A stretch of 64,000 bases of DNA from Sycobia sp. Sy_11 (lineage: Eukaryota > Arthropoda > Insecta > Hymenoptera > Epichrysomallidae), in contig JACCIC010000001.1 of NCBI GenBank assembly GCA_018907035.1, forward strand, positions 4,632,001-4,696,000, in the 5' to 3' direction. Of the stretch, positions 26,180 to 40,099 are shown in pieces. The first letter of the stretch is position 1. Each line of letters begins with the position of its first letter. A program made the position numbers and the translations under genes. The notes under the pieces were generated by a model. That model searched no databases. It was not told the DNA's origin and was given only the letters and a program-made list of their open reading frames with translations.

Positions 26180-27940
26180 ATACATATTTATAAATACTTC
26201 AATTAATTAATGCAATTATCATGTAATTATTTAAATTGAGTATTATTGCATTATAAACATCGCGTTGAAAAACTAGATTAAAATTCAAACCACTATTAGT
26301 GTCCTTCTAATCTCGGCAAATATCTACTAATTCAAGAATCGTAATAGTATCCTAGTTGAATGAACCAAGTACAGACATCTATACTAGTAAAGCATGTGAT
26401 ATAAATTTGTTTTCATATATATCTAATAGAAACATTTATTAAAAATTTTAATGGAAATTAAAACGTTAAAAAATACATTATTGAAACATTCAAGACAATG
26501 GCCCAAATATAAAATACGTGTTAGATATAAAGTCCTGTTCAGCGGCCGAACTGAATTGCATCCTCTATTAATAGATTTTTTTGCAATTTTTCACTGATTT
26601 TTCAATTGCTCATGCCGATTTCATACATCAAAGACCCAATAGCAAACGAAATATTTCGCTTAAATATCAATATATAATATACCTAATATTTTTTTACAAA
26701 TCTAGTAAAATAAAAGTCAGAAATGAAGAAATTTTGCCCGTTAATTCTGATGTGTTCATTGAAATAAGTTTCGACGTTATAACACGTATGAACTCCTAGC
26801 GATAATACGCTGTTCAGAAATATTTATGGGTGCGTCTCTATAAATACACTAAGCGACCAAGCTCGTGAGAGAGATTTAACGGTTACAGGTATCTTGTTTA
26901 GCCTAAAAGATCGTGCGTGATACAGTACGATTTGCTAGTTTATCAGGCGATTCCCACATCCTGATATACGTACAACTTGGCGCAGAAAATATATCATAAT
27001 TACGAAGAAAGAGTTGTCCATAAATAACAATATTATTAGAATATTAAATTGATTTTTTTAGAGGTAATACTAAATTAGAAATTATAAATATTTAGTAACA
27101 TATTGCGCCGTAATGCACAAGAGTCAATATGTCAATATTACAAAAATTTTTAATGCTATATTTAATAATTTGTTCCTTTTACATAACCTAAACGCACAGT
27201 TTTAAAATTGCAATGTGACTTTTTACGACAGTGTTTTTAGACGCGGTAAATAGAGTACATTAAGATCGAATTTTTAGCTTGTAATACAGATGTAAACAAG
27301 CATATATAAAAAACTAAACATTTGTATAAGAGTTTTTGTAATTTTTCAAATATATTGTTTATAATAATTAGCCTATAATGAAAGTCTAAAGTGATCGGGT
27401 AACCAAGCACTTCTATGTAGATTATATGCATGAAATATGTTCTGTTCAAATGACGCTTCTTTACATTTATGCTCAATTAAATACTATATGAAATTGTATT
27501 TTTAATATCCTTTAACTTTATATTTATTAATCGAATACTTGATCATCTTCAACACTTTCTATACAGTATTATTTGTATGATTATACAATACTATACCTTT
27601 TTTCTACTACAGCAATATCTAAGATTACAAATTAATAATATTTATATATTCTTTTACTATATTGTAGAAAATCCTATAAAATTGCCAAAAATTAATTATA
27701 TAACATTAATAACAATAATTTATCATAATACATACCAATTGCATTTAATTAATTTAACCTAATATATTAAAGGTAAATTAATTGGGATTACGGTGCATCT
27801 AGAAACACTATTAATATCAGTATAGAATTTGAAAAAACTTTTAAAAAATCTAAGGATCCAAATACCCAAATAAATTAATTAATTAAAAAAAAACACAATT
27901 TGAAACCTGTTTATGCGCACGGCAGTAAATTAGACAAGAA
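26180..27940. other. AT-rich stretch with decayed sequence
   Basis: The first few hundred bases may be the degraded N-terminal part of the Penelope-like element. Beyond about 26600 I see no supportable feature. Confidence 0.4.
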
Positions 27941-27949
27941 GTAACTAGA

Positions 27950-28380
27950 AAATTAAACCAACCGCTATATTTATGAAATAGAACAAAAAGTTATAGCGTA
28001 CAACAAGAAGTCAAGCAGTAAAAATCTATTTTTTAGACTCCGTCTCACGTAGATATTCAGAAAAATGAACTAGTAGATTAATTAGCTAAATAGGTAGTTA
28101 GTCTTGACATTATACTCTAAATATCTCTCCTTCTACAGATTTTCGACAAAGCTTAAAAAATTTAGCAGATATAAATACTTATCAATATGTTCAGAATAAA
28201 CGTCAAGCAGAAAGTATAAATTATTGTAAATTTTATTTAAATAATCATAACAAACAATGATTTTATAAAAGAGAAGTATCTCGAGATATAATTATATTGA
28301 TCGATAGATGTCGATCATATCTTGTGACAATGTTCGAATTTTGACAAAAAATATAGGTCGTAATTTCTAAAACATCTTAA
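27950..28380 (+). pseudogene. LINE remnant: RNase H and C-terminal region
   Basis: The plus strand reads SHVDIQKNELVD, stop, LAK (28042-28092). This matches the RNase H motif SHVGIxGNExxDxLAK found in several LINE clades. Downstream, FYKREVSRDIIILIDRCRS (about 28259-28315) matches the C-terminal segment of the same kind of element. Multiple stops and indels show that it is an old, dead fragment. The clade is not resolvable by eye. Confidence 0.65.
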
Positions 28381-28381
28381 C

Positions 28382-28514
28382 AAATTAAATTACAGAATAT
28401 CTCTCAGTAGTTACATTATTGTTACAAATCCGTCGATTGTACTTTGTAAAAATTAATTACATCATATCTTTCTGTAGTTGCATTATTTTTACAAATCCAT
28501 CATATGTACTTTCT
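28382..28514 (+). repeat. Tandem duplication, 66-bp unit x2
   Basis: Two imperfect copies start at 28382 and 28448. Both contain a GTAGTTACATTATT-like core followed by ACAAATCC and a GTACTTT word. Confidence 0.75.
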
Positions 28515-28689
28515 ATAGTAATAAGTAAATTTCTCAAAAATTATGATCTACTCGATTTCGATAAATTTCGAAAAATTTATGTAATCTTTGCAAACAAAGT
28601 GTTTGTTGCAAAAATCAAAATACAGAAAGTATATTTTAAAGTAAAAAAAACAAAATTAAATTTAAAAAAAATTCAGAAAAGAGAATAGC

Positions 28690-31600
28690 GTACACTTTAT
28701 ACTCGTACAAATGAAATCGAAAAAATCTATACTTGTTCTCTATTACTAGTTGTTCTTAATTATTAGCATCTTTATAACATTTTTCTATATCGTTATATGT
28801 AGCAAAATTATCCCTTCTTGGGATTGTAATTGCTTACATAAAAAAAAGTTGTAAGTGCACACATATAATTATTTTCTAAAAAACGCTTACGTTAATGAAC
28901 TGACCTTAGATTATTTAATGTTATTTTTCACTATCTATACACTTCATCTGAAAACACAAGTCAGATAAAGTAAATAAAGCTTTAAATGTATTAACATATA
29001 ATGGGTAAAAATATATTTTAAAATATTACTTGTCTAATGTAAATTCCTTATTTAATATATTATTGTTTTTTCATAAATTTAATCGATCTATTCCATTAAA
29101 TACACTTAAATACACTATTCATTTTAACTGCTGACTAGATCAGTTGGTTACATGCTAAATTAGTTACAGAAATATATATTTAATTTATTATATTCAATTA
29201 TTTAAAGATAATTTAATAAATTAATTTAATAAATATCATTATTTTTTAAACTACATTTTATAAGATTTTCTATAACTTAGTGAAAAATTCTATGTCAATT
29301 AATCTACAATCTTATATATTACTGTATCAAGTCCGAATTGCATTAATTACTGGGTATTTTACAAGTTCAAATCTACTTAAATAGAATAAAAATAATGGAT
29401 TTAAATATATCTCCGAATAACTTATTTAACTGTATGAATGTAAATAAATTTATATAAGTTAGATAAATTATTGAATACATGAATATGTAAACAATTATTC
29501 TAAATAAAATATTGCGTTTATTAGATAAAGATCTGTATTCTGGAAAATTAATAAATAAATCATTTATTTATTAGTAGGAGATAAAAACACTATTTGAATT
29601 TGAAAATAAGGAGCGTAAATCGCAAAAACTGACATCTCCTCATAAAAAACCAAGAAAAAAATTCCCGCTCCTCTCACGTCACCGAGACCCAAGCACCAAT
29701 CGTAATCGCGATATCGTCCGTTCTCCTGTGCGCCCACGAATAGTTTAAAAATTTAAGATTTATTTACTTTTTAACTGCAGATTTAAATGAGTTATTCTTG
29801 TAGAAATCAGGAAAATAGTAGAATTCGATATAAGCAAACAAAAAAATTTTATTTCAAATTAATTATTAAGTTCATGAATGAATAAATGAAAAAATTGAAT
29901 AATATATCATTTTAATGGTGTTATAAATAAATAAATAAATAAATAAATAATGAATTTATTTCTTCTTAATATCTTTATTCGATAAAGCCATTGTTGATCA
30001 TACCTTGGTAAAGAATATCGTAACTTGATAAGGTATTCATATTATGTAAAACACCTGCACTTTTAATCTAAAAAAATTCAATGAATAATTCATTAGATCT
30101 AATAATAATATCTTATATGTCGGAAAGAGTAGAAATTAAAATCTGGGTGAAATATGATAATTTAAGGAAAACTTTACTTATTTTAGCTCGAGTAAACGAT
30201 TAAAACTGACATCGAAGCTAATTGTGTATTTATTATTTTCCATTGTAATTTTTATCAGTACTTTCATTATACATAAAGTTTATAACTTTTCATATTATTT
30301 TTTTAATTTTTAACTTTTTTAAAACTCGAATGTATTCGAAAACTGTAATACCGACTTCAGAGGCGTCTGCGGAATTAAATGCTATCGCCCTCGGTGGTAA
30401 GAGTTCAAACCTTATAGTCATATACTCTTGAGCTAAAAATGAAATCGCGCTTACCATCCATCCTACAAATATTATGTTACATAGAGGCAAACTATATTCA
30501 GATTGGAATCTTTGCTCTCAGATGGCGACAGTAGTAAATAATCGATAGAGACAAAAGCAATACGCTTAAAATTATATTTCTTTAAAACCCATATAATATA
30601 GTAAATTATACTTCATTAAGATACATATAATATAGTATGATGTAATATAATATCAAATAGTGTTGATATCTATAAATAATTTATGATATAAACGAATGCT
30701 TCATTTTTATTTAAATTAACTTAGCAACAAGATGACTCAGTTTTAAGTAAATGAATTCATTAAATAAATACCTATATCTTGAGAATTGAAATAGTTACAA
30801 TTATAAATAATAAACAAGGTAATAAATAAATAAGTTCAATAATTTATATATTCAACTATTGTATTTATTTATTAGCATAATATTTTAAGTTAAATTATTT
30901 ATTATGTTATCAGAATAGGTCATATTAACGTTCAAATTCTATTCGAATATGTTGATAGAATAAATCAATTATATTATAATAAACAAAAGCCATTTTACAT
31001 GAATACATAATATTATGGAAAACTAAATAGGCCTAACCTGACTGAATACCTCGATAATCAACATATTATTACTATACTTATGAGACGTAAATTATATCAT
31101 CAATTAATTTTTAATTGAACAAAATGCGAATAAATACGTGAATGTGAATATTTTTGTATATAAATTGTAAAATTGTTTCAATCAATACTGGAAACTTAAT
31201 ATTTTATAATTAAATCGTCACTTATAATTATAACGACAAATGCAAGCAATTAGATAATAATCATAAATAATCAAAATATTTCAAAGGACTATGATCGAAA
31301 CCAAGTGGCAGTTAATGTTTCATCGTCGAAAACATATATAATTCATTATCCTTCCCGAAACTTGATTTATTTCGCACAGGTCAAATATGCTGTAAATAAC
31401 TGAATAAAGTAATATGTAATTAAGTCTAAAAGCACCATTCTATATTCGGCAACCGATTAACTGTAAAGGTACAAGTGACTGTGACAAAGAAAAGTAATTG
31501 GAAAGGAAGCTTGAATATTATCTTTCATGCTAACCAGGTCGAATTAATTTACTAAGTTACACTGATTAATTAATTATTAAACAATATTCACAATTTTCTA

Positions 31601-31900
31601 TTAAATCGATATTTTTCTTCTAATAATGCTTTAAAATTGACTTCACTCAATTCATTTGACAGATTATTATAACAATGGCTTGAAAATTTGACTCTTTGAT
31701 AATTAAATGTGATTTGTTTAATTTTATTTATACCATAGATATGCTTTTACGATGCATATACATTGTTTTTTTTTCTTGTTCAATATTCCTCTGTTTTGCC
31801 CAGTATTACAAACTAACTTAACTTAAAGTGCAAGTTGCCCCACATACTCGACATTCGTCTAGATTTTTCTGCTTGTGGGCAATACCTACGGTTAAACCCG
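28690..31900. other. AT-rich non-coding stretch
   Basis: Very AT-rich; includes a short (AAAT)n run at about 29928-29952. A 66-codon minus-strand frame (30290-30490) lies in a slightly more balanced patch, but I cannot assign it. No gene is supported. Confidence 0.5.
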
Positions 31901-31935
31901 CTACAGAGTGATCAATAGATAGCCGAAATATCCCT

Positions 31936-32022
31936 GCGGTCACCTATCCGAGTAGTGACCGCAGCCAATGGAGCTTAACCTTGCTGAGTGGGCGATGTAT
32001 AACTTCGCCACTTCGCTAAAGC
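31936..32022 (-). repeat. 5S rRNA-like sequence (pseudogene or 5S-derived SINE)
   Basis: The minus strand reads ATACATCG, a shortened spacer, GGTTAAGC, then GCGGTCACTACTCGGATAGG and TGACCGC. This aligns with the 5S rRNA internal promoter region: the TTAAGC of box A, and box C as GGTTAGTACTTAGATGGG followed by ACCGC. The terminal hairpin GCGGTCA/TGACCGC is kept. About 7 nt are missing between the ATACATCG and TTAAGC words, and the outer helix I is not recognisable. A working 5S gene is therefore unlikely. It may head a 5S-derived SINE, with a GC-richer tail toward 31850. Confidence 0.45.
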
Positions 32023-32024
32023 AT

Positions 32025-34075
32025 CGATCATTCAATCATTAGTTCCGATTGATATAGGATTGGTCAATATGATTTTCTTGGTACTTTTTTCCCATTCGAG
32101 TTACTCCGCAAACTTTACAGAAAAAAAGTTATGTAAAAACACTCTTATCCGACAAGAATTGTTGAGTCTAACATCGATCTCAAATTCCAACTCACTACAC
32201 GGAAAGCAAATTTGACTTGCTTAGACTCGAAGATCTCCAGTATCAATTTAAGTTCATTTTCGTATAAGATACCGAGAACGTGTTTATATACGTCCACTAC
32301 ACGGACTTTTACTACATCGCTTAGTTGATATTAAAGTAATACCAGTTGGTCGCCTACAAATTCCCACGCGGCAATGGTATTAAAAGATGCGATGGTCCTT
32401 TGATCTAAATGAGTTAATATTTCTTTTCATATAATGTATCACAATTTTGTCGCTATTTTCTCAATTATCGTAACCTTGCGAGTATTCTAACCATATATTC
32501 ATATTATACGAAATAGCCTAGAAGGTGAATCACGACGTCAATCACTTGTTGTAAATTGAGCGAGATAGCTATTGTTATCTTCAAAAATGCGTTCTCTAAT
32601 TCTTAACATATAATCTATTCTTTCTTAGAGCTACTTATTGAACTAAATTTACTGGCTAATCAATTTTTAATGCTTAATAGGTAATTTTATATGTGCATAT
32701 TCGAAAAGATTTCTCTACAATAGAATATTAGGTTTTCTTTTACTTTATAGACTAGATCTTTGGTAATTACGTAGCTACAAAGTCTGATACTGATATTCGA
32801 GATACATAAATTATTTTTTTCTATAAACGAAGTCGTCCGTGAAACATAAGTAGGCAACTTAAACTCTTTTATATAACCTAAGACAATAAAATACATATAA
32901 GATCTCATTTCAAATATTTTCATAAAAAATAGCAAATTTTACAATCTTGTCTAACTTAGAAGAGAAACCCACAAAAATTTGGAATATAAAAACCGGTTGT
33001 TTTTTCATCTAGCAGATATTAAAGTGGTATCAATTCTTTTGTTTATTAAAAAATACTATATGTAAAAACTATATTTGAAATATATCAACTCAAATAATTT
33101 CTGGTCTCTATAATATATAATGTCAGCAGAAAAATGTTAGTATTAGAAAGAAAAGTAATTTCCTTTTTCTAAATCAAAATCCATCATTGGAGACAGGGAA
33201 CATATCAATGATATTTATATCTTAGATTGACGCCTCTCTAACTCTAACTTCGTTTCCTTCTCTTGATCATTTTCGTTGTTAAAAAAAACTAGTAGATGAA
33301 ACTGCTAAAAATGATTGCTTGCTTTTGAAGTCGTGGAACTATCCTGACGTAACAACTTTTATAGGCTGAATTTTCAATTTCATATCGAGGATACAATCAA
33401 AAGCAATCTCTATCCTGTGCAAGATGCGAAATATTAGATTGTGAGTCCTGAAATTGAAGTAGCTAAAAGTAGATCTTTAACATGTATTGATTAAAATGAT
33501 TCTACAAAAATAACTAATATATGATTAGACACACCTTTAAACCATTTTACATTCTTAAACGATTTAGAACATAACTGCATAAGACAATTCGTAAGTGAGC
33601 ACAGTTCATTTTCGAAATTAAGAAATTTTTAACTTCTATAATAAAATGCTTATCTCTGTCATAGCATTCTACATGGAATTTTGAATTGCAAAAATATTAT
33701 TTATTATTAGAATTCATTGACTATCAATATTTCATCGGAGAAACGCCACAATTATCATTTTTCCGATTTTTTGGGGAGTTAGAGGGGGGAAATAACCTTT
33801 GTAGAATGAAAAGTTTGCAGAAAAAGCATTTGACAATTGAACTTTTGTAAAAAAGAACATTTTCGGGAACATAAGATTTTTTACTTCTTTACATACTTTT
33901 CTTTAATTCGCTGTGATATAGGTATATGTTTGTACGGATTGTCAAATATTCAAAAAAAATTTTTTGACTAACTTCCGCATGTCTTGGTCGGGTGAAAATT
34001 CGTATGGATAATGTATTCTACATGACAATGCAATATTCTATCATAATATTAGAACCCCGAACTTAAGATCGATGA

Positions 34076-34135
<60 letters not shown>

Positions 34136-34400
34136 TGTATACTAAAAAACACGGAGTGGATTCAACCATCTGATATCAACTGATAAAGAAAGACGTATAT
34201 TTTTATTAAAAGCATCTGTAACTTTATTTATATTATCTATTATGTGATAATCAATTAACATAATCATTGTTTTATTTGAAATGATTTTTTTATATGATAT
34301 TTTTAAAAATTAGTATATTAAATGAAGAAAAGAAGTAACATTGAATAGTATTGAATTATTTTATTATGATTATAATTATTTAAAAAAATATATTTATAAA
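32025..34400. other. AT-rich non-coding stretch
   Basis: No gene seen. It ends with an (AT)n microsatellite at 34081-34130. Confidence 0.5.
34081..34130. repeat. (AT)n microsatellite
   Basis: Fifty bp of alternating TA. Confidence 0.95.
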
Positions 34401-34406
34401 TTTATT
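34401..34406 (-). terminator. Polyadenylation signal AATAAA
   Basis: AATAAA on the minus strand, about 63 nt after the stop codon of the upstream serine protease homolog, at a distance usual for insect 3' UTRs. Confidence 0.5.
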
Positions 34407-34468
34407 TATCGTTTGAAATAAAATAATATCCGTAAGGTATGATAGAAAGTAATTGGTAACGTTGCGCC

Positions 34469-36199
34469 TCACCAAACGTGTTTACGATTAAGTAACATTT
34501 GCGTATTTTCTAAAGGTGATCCTGCTAATATTGCATCAATTTGAAGTTTGTAAAATGACGTTCTCGTATATACACTGCCATTTTTAGTGTCGTCACAATC
34601 TTTATGATGTGTCATTGCGATTCCTATAATTTTACTGTCGTAAACGAGAGGAGCACCACTATCGCTCTATAAAAAAAAAACATTGCATCAAATTAGCATG
34701 GAAGTATCTGTTTGAAAATATATCGTTTTGAATTTATGACAGGTATATTAACTATGAATAAAATTATAATCAATTCATCAATAGCCTTAATGTTCTTGTA
34801 CCTCTATCATAACATAATGTATCCTGAACTTATACATAGAAACTAGAACATAATATACAATAATGAAAATTATAAAACAAAATCTAAAGCATATTTGTCA
34901 AGAAAAGCTGACTAAATTACTAATACATAAAACTATAAACAGAAGAAAATATATAATAAATTTTTTAAATTCTTTTTTCAATTATAATTTGATTTTTTTG
35001 TCTTTTATGGATAAATTATAAGTGAATGCTTTTATCTTTTATCGTGACAGAGTGAAGAATAATAATACATGTAAAACCACAAAATAAACCTTTTGGTGAA
35101 TATATTCTTTTAGGGTTGATAATAATATGAATACTGTGTTGAAATTATGAATGATTATTTCGAATTTAAACAATGGAGGAAAAATCAGATTCGAGCACAT
35201 CATTACTTATAGCCGAAATTTTTATCTTGTGTTTGTCAAAATAAAATGAAAATATCAATTAAAGTCTAAAATAAAAAAAAAAACTAGACTGTACAACTAA
35301 TAATTATGTACCCTGTATTGACCTAGGTCGATTGGCGCAAGTAAGTACTTCTATACAAATATGCATACATTTTTTTACAAAAACATGGTATAGACCTTCA
35401 GGCTGATTAAAATCATTATTGACAGTATAAATAAGAACATCGTTAAATATTATAAAAGAAAACCAAACTTAAAAATCTTTATAAAAGGCTACTACGAAAA
35501 CAATTGCACTCCAGATTAGAGATTTGACGTTTTTGGTGGTAAGTATTAAAGATCATTATCAAATAAAACGATAAAATGTCATTTCTTTTTGCATATTAAA
35601 AATAATTGACTAAATAATAGAAGATAAATATATAGAATAAGATTTTTTTACATCCAAATAATATTTATTATGTATATTTGTTCTATAGTTTAGATTCTAA
35701 TAATTACATAGATGATTTATATTTCACAGTTGTCTTATTATAAAATGTTCGCTCGGCTTAGGCATTCTTTTTGTTCTTAGATTTTCTCAGTAGCAATGAA
35801 ATAAACTGACCTTGCATATACCTCGCCTTTGAAAATTAATATCAGCTTTTATTATTCCACATATGTGAAATATTTTACGAACAAATCCATACGCCTTTTC
35901 GCAATCTTGATCCCTAGAAACTGTTACAAACGCATAGGTTAAATTTGTTGTGGATGTATCGGTAAGCCTCTGTTGTGTCCTAGTAGTAAGAAGTTGCGCA
36001 GAACGAATTGATTTTGATCCGAATCCAGCTATACGTCCTTCTTTACAAGCAAATGTTTCATCCATATCGGGTATATTAAGACTAGCTAGAATCTCGCTGG
36101 CTGCCAGATGAAAACTTTGTCTTAACTAAAATATTATAACTCGTTATTCAGGATTGTAGAGAAATATTATATTATATATTTATTCATTATTAACATGCT

Positions 36200-36250
<51 letters not shown>

Positions 36251-39200
36251 TATTTAATTTTTTATTCTATTTATTCTATTTGGCTCTCTTGTACTATCTG
36301 TAAATTCAATCAATTTTCCAATATAATTTAAAATTTTCCACTAATTTCATTACAAAAATTGAAAGACAAACTAAAATAAATAAAAACTCTTAAAGCATTA
36401 CTAAAGCTTTTTCGTACGATTTTTTAAAATTATAGTAACATTTGTCATGTTCAAAATTGGCGAAAAATTGCAAAAAGTGCAACTAACTCATTAAGACGAA
36501 TTAAGTAGACATAGCACGCAGGTTGATTAAGTAAACTTCATCTGCAACCTTCTTCATTTCGTAATAATTCTATTAAATGATACAATAGAAATGTTATTCG
36601 TAAATTACCTGCACCATTGCTATGTCATTCACAGCTATTCGATATTCGAACGCGATGGTATAAATTCTATCAATTTCTTTTGAAATTGGTTCAACACTGC
36701 TCAATCTGGTTGAACCCGCAAGCACGGAAAACGAAAATCTTCTCATTTCGTTGCCTCGACTAATAAAACAATTAGCAGCAGTTATTACAAAAAAATCTGA
36801 GATTATAGCACCGCTACATATTAAATGACGTGTATTGGATTTATTGTACTTCCCAATTATGGCCACCTGATACTTATAATTGGGTTGATATGCCGGGTAG
36901 CCACCAACAAGTTTTTCAGTGTCGAAAGCTAAAATTTGAATAAAATAATAAAGTTGGAAATATTATATTCATAATTGTAAAATAAAATATTCATTCAAAT
37001 TATTAGTTTTTTCACCATATTCTAGAATGTTATAGATTCATAGAAATTTAAAATAAATTAGAAAATATAAAATTATCGGAAAAGCATTTCATTTCTTAAA
37101 ATTATTCTATTATACTTATAAGGAGTAATATTATTGTAGAAAGAAAATTAATCTTGAAGAATTACAAATTCAGTAAGACTGGGTTGTTAATGCTATATAT
37201 ATTAAATTACCAGATATTACTAAATTTTAATCACATTCTATATTTAGAAAGTATCTATAATAAAACAAGATATGAAAAAATTACATAATATAATCATTAA
37301 ATCTAAATGATTTACAAGAGAATACACACATACACATAAAATATAATTTGAAATCTAAAGTGAAATAAATGCATTAGATTAATGGAAAACTTTGTCATAT
37401 TAATCTTTTTCAACGTTTAAAACCTGAGCTAGTTTAGCAAAATTTAGATTGAATTGAAAATTTAGACTGAATTTTAGATTGAAAGTGAAACAGAAATTTA
37501 GAAAACATCAAAAAACATTGATTTATGAGATCTGAAAGTTTTTATTTGAGTGATTAATAGGTACCATATTTTATATGCACTTACAGTAAATAAAAAATTT
37601 CAAATAACTTGTATTTGTCTGTAATAGTCAAATATTTTGTGAAATGTGTGTGAGAATAGGAAACAGTATTTAATATGAAATTAAGGAGTATAAAACATCT
37701 TTTTAAAGGCAATGAAATTCAAGGCTGAAGGACTAAAAATTGATTTAGCTATTCCAGATAAACTGAGCAAAGGAGTTAGATTGCTGGATTAATAACATAA
37801 ATATATTACACTGTGAGATATAATACTCTATAGCTAAATCGAATAATAGAAAATATTACAAAATTCATATTAAAGTTTAAAGTTCAATGATCTTATACCT
37901 ATTAATTTAAAATAGTGATAAAAACTAATACAAAAGAAGAAATTAGACAAAGTAATATATTTAAATAGTTGATAAATAAAAGAGTCAATCAGACAAAACG
38001 ATATGATTAAAAGTAAATTTAAAATAAATATTTGAAGAAAATAGTAAATACTAGAAACAGACTACAATTCAAGCATGTATAGCTAATTCCTCCTTATACA
38101 CTACGACACCCATCAGTACCATCGAAAGCAACAAGGAGCGAAAGAAATATTTTTTAAGTAGTATGTTCTTAGGAGAATGATATGATTTGAGTATGGTTTA
38201 TGAAATGGGAGGAATGTTAAATGAAAGTAAAATGAGTAATTCCATATGATATATAAAATGGCTAATTGCCTGATTTACTACTTTATGAACTTTTAGAAGT
38301 AGATATCGGACAAAAACCCACGTCCATAATCAATAGACAGCTAACCAAGTCTCAGACGATAAAATATGATATGTTCTTATAGACGAAAAATGCAAATACA
38401 CAATAATTAGAGGTAATTCACAGAATTTGTAGTTTTCTCGGTCGAGATTTATCAGGACATTTAAGCAACACTAGAATAATCAAAAGTAGGTCAAACAAAA
38501 CTTTTAATAAGATTCTTTCAGAAATTGATTGCTAGCGAATACGATATCCATGCATATGATATACTGTATATGTTCCATCCTACTTAAATTTGGACTGAAC
38601 CAAATACCTCAGTTTTTGAAAGTATATTCATAATTTGGCGGAATTTTGTTTATATAAGATCTTGCAAGGGAAAACAGATTTTTATTGGAAAGGTATAGCT
38701 AACTTCCAAATAACACTAGCTATGGAACATCAGTATGCACATTGGCCGAATCAAAAGTAGTCTTATCAAGCCCTATTTTTGTATGTCTATGATTCATTGT
38801 GTAACTTGTAAAACGTTTGATGGAATTATCACAAGTCTTGTTCCTAAACTTACATAACACAATTTACCGATGCACTATCGCAAAACTTTTGAATTAAATA
38901 GGATATATGGTTTCACCAGATCTATTTGAATGAAAACAGCGTATATTTTAACGAAAAAATTATTACGACTTAAGACAATAGTTTTATAGGTACTATGCGC
39001 TCCAGAAATTTTGATTACTCCAAAAGCTGGAAGCAAAGGTTTGGGGTCAGATATGGATAAAGTACGAGATATTTTTATAATGGGTATAAGATGGTCATAT
39101 TCTCACGATTTAAGGAAGATAAAAGTGAGGAGTACAATCGTAGAAAAAAAAATAAACGAAAGGCGAAGATCTCGAAGCTTCAGCATGGTATTACTAAACT

Positions 39201-40016
39201 TTTAGAAACAGCAATCCTAAAAGTGCCAATTATAATAAATGTCTCACATCAAAGTTATAAACTTCAGAAAAAGAAATAATAAGATGTTCACCTGTATTTA
39301 GTAGGCCCAGTAATGTATCAATGTCATATTGATTAGCTATTAGAAACATGGTTATAATAAACGCTTAATTATAATTATATTGCTGTAAGTTATATAGAAC
39401 AATTGAAGATCGGTTCTTGTTATGCCATCATGACATAGATGACTATGAAGCATTTTGTAGAATTGCTACACAGTTGATTTTAGATGTAATCAATGTACTT
39501 AAAACTTTGTCAAGCATTAACTGGTAGTTTCTAATGTCTATCCAAGAGTTTGAAAAATGAGCCTGCTTAAATGCCGAGCTAGGAAGAACGAGGGAGACTA
39601 TTTTTTTGTCATAATACAAAAACCAATTCTAAATAAATAACTATTTCGAAAGTTTCACTAAAAGAAAAAAGATCTAAATACAACGAAAATATAATCTATT
39701 TTATCCACATCCAATATATGTAAACTGTAAAAAGTAATAAATGATTTAAACTGTTCTTTAATTGCATAGAAAAAAACTACTTAAACACATATATAGTTCA
39801 AGTGATAATAGAAACAATAAACATCACTTCAATGATTTATACTATATTACTTTTCCCTATCATATATTTTAATAAAAATTATATCATAATACATAGAAAT
39901 GTTGATGTTTTAAAATAATTTTATAAATAGTAGAAAAGTATATATAACTTACCATAGCTAGCACGACAAGCATTTAATATTAAAAAGAGAATAGCATGCA
40001 AATTATAATCAAGCAT
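34469..40016 (-). CDS. Secreted trypsin-like serine protease homolog, His lost (4 exons)
   Basis: Exons: 39953-40016, 36609-36928, 35811-36125 and 34469-34666. Each junction has GT/AG and the phases join into one 298-aa frame. Exon 1 encodes a signal peptide (Met-Leu-Asp, then the hydrophobic core HAILFLILNA). Activation site is EK/LVGG at residues 26-31. The S1 catalytic His position reads TAANC (Asn74), Asp is in NDIAMVQ (Asp123), and Ser is in CKSDSGAPL (Ser236). Asn for His would abolish normal proteolysis, so this is probably a non-catalytic homolog (SPH), a class used in insect immunity and venoms. Family membership is clear from VGG, TAAxC and the Ser motif; the role is inferred. Introns are 3024, 483 and 1144 bp. 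A paralog lies at 58641-61713. Confidence 0.85.
36202..36247. repeat. (AT)n microsatellite in intron 2 of the protease homolog
   Basis: About 46 bp of TA repeats shortly upstream of exon 3. The paralog's intron 2 has a TA repeat in a similar position (61180-61205). Confidence 0.9.
36929..39952 (-). other. Intron 1 of the protease homolog
   Basis: AT-rich; a patch at about 38030-39280 is less repetitive and may be an old decayed insert, but I recognise no motif. Two overlapping 62-64 codon plus-strand frames near 39011-39279 have no support as genes. Confidence 0.5.
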
Positions 40017-40051
40017 TTTATTATGTATATATCATTTGCTGAAAGTTTTGT

Positions 40052-40061
40052 TTTATATACA
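40052..40061 (-). promoter_or_regulatory. TATA-box-like site upstream of exon 1
   Basis: The minus strand reads TATATAAAAC about 40 nt before the ATG, followed by a TTTCAGCA initiator-like word about 20 nt downstream. This fits a compact core promoter with a short 5' UTR. Position-based inference only. Confidence 0.35.
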
Positions 40062-40099
40062 TAGCAAGTATTAAATTACAATATTTCTATATGTACGAA

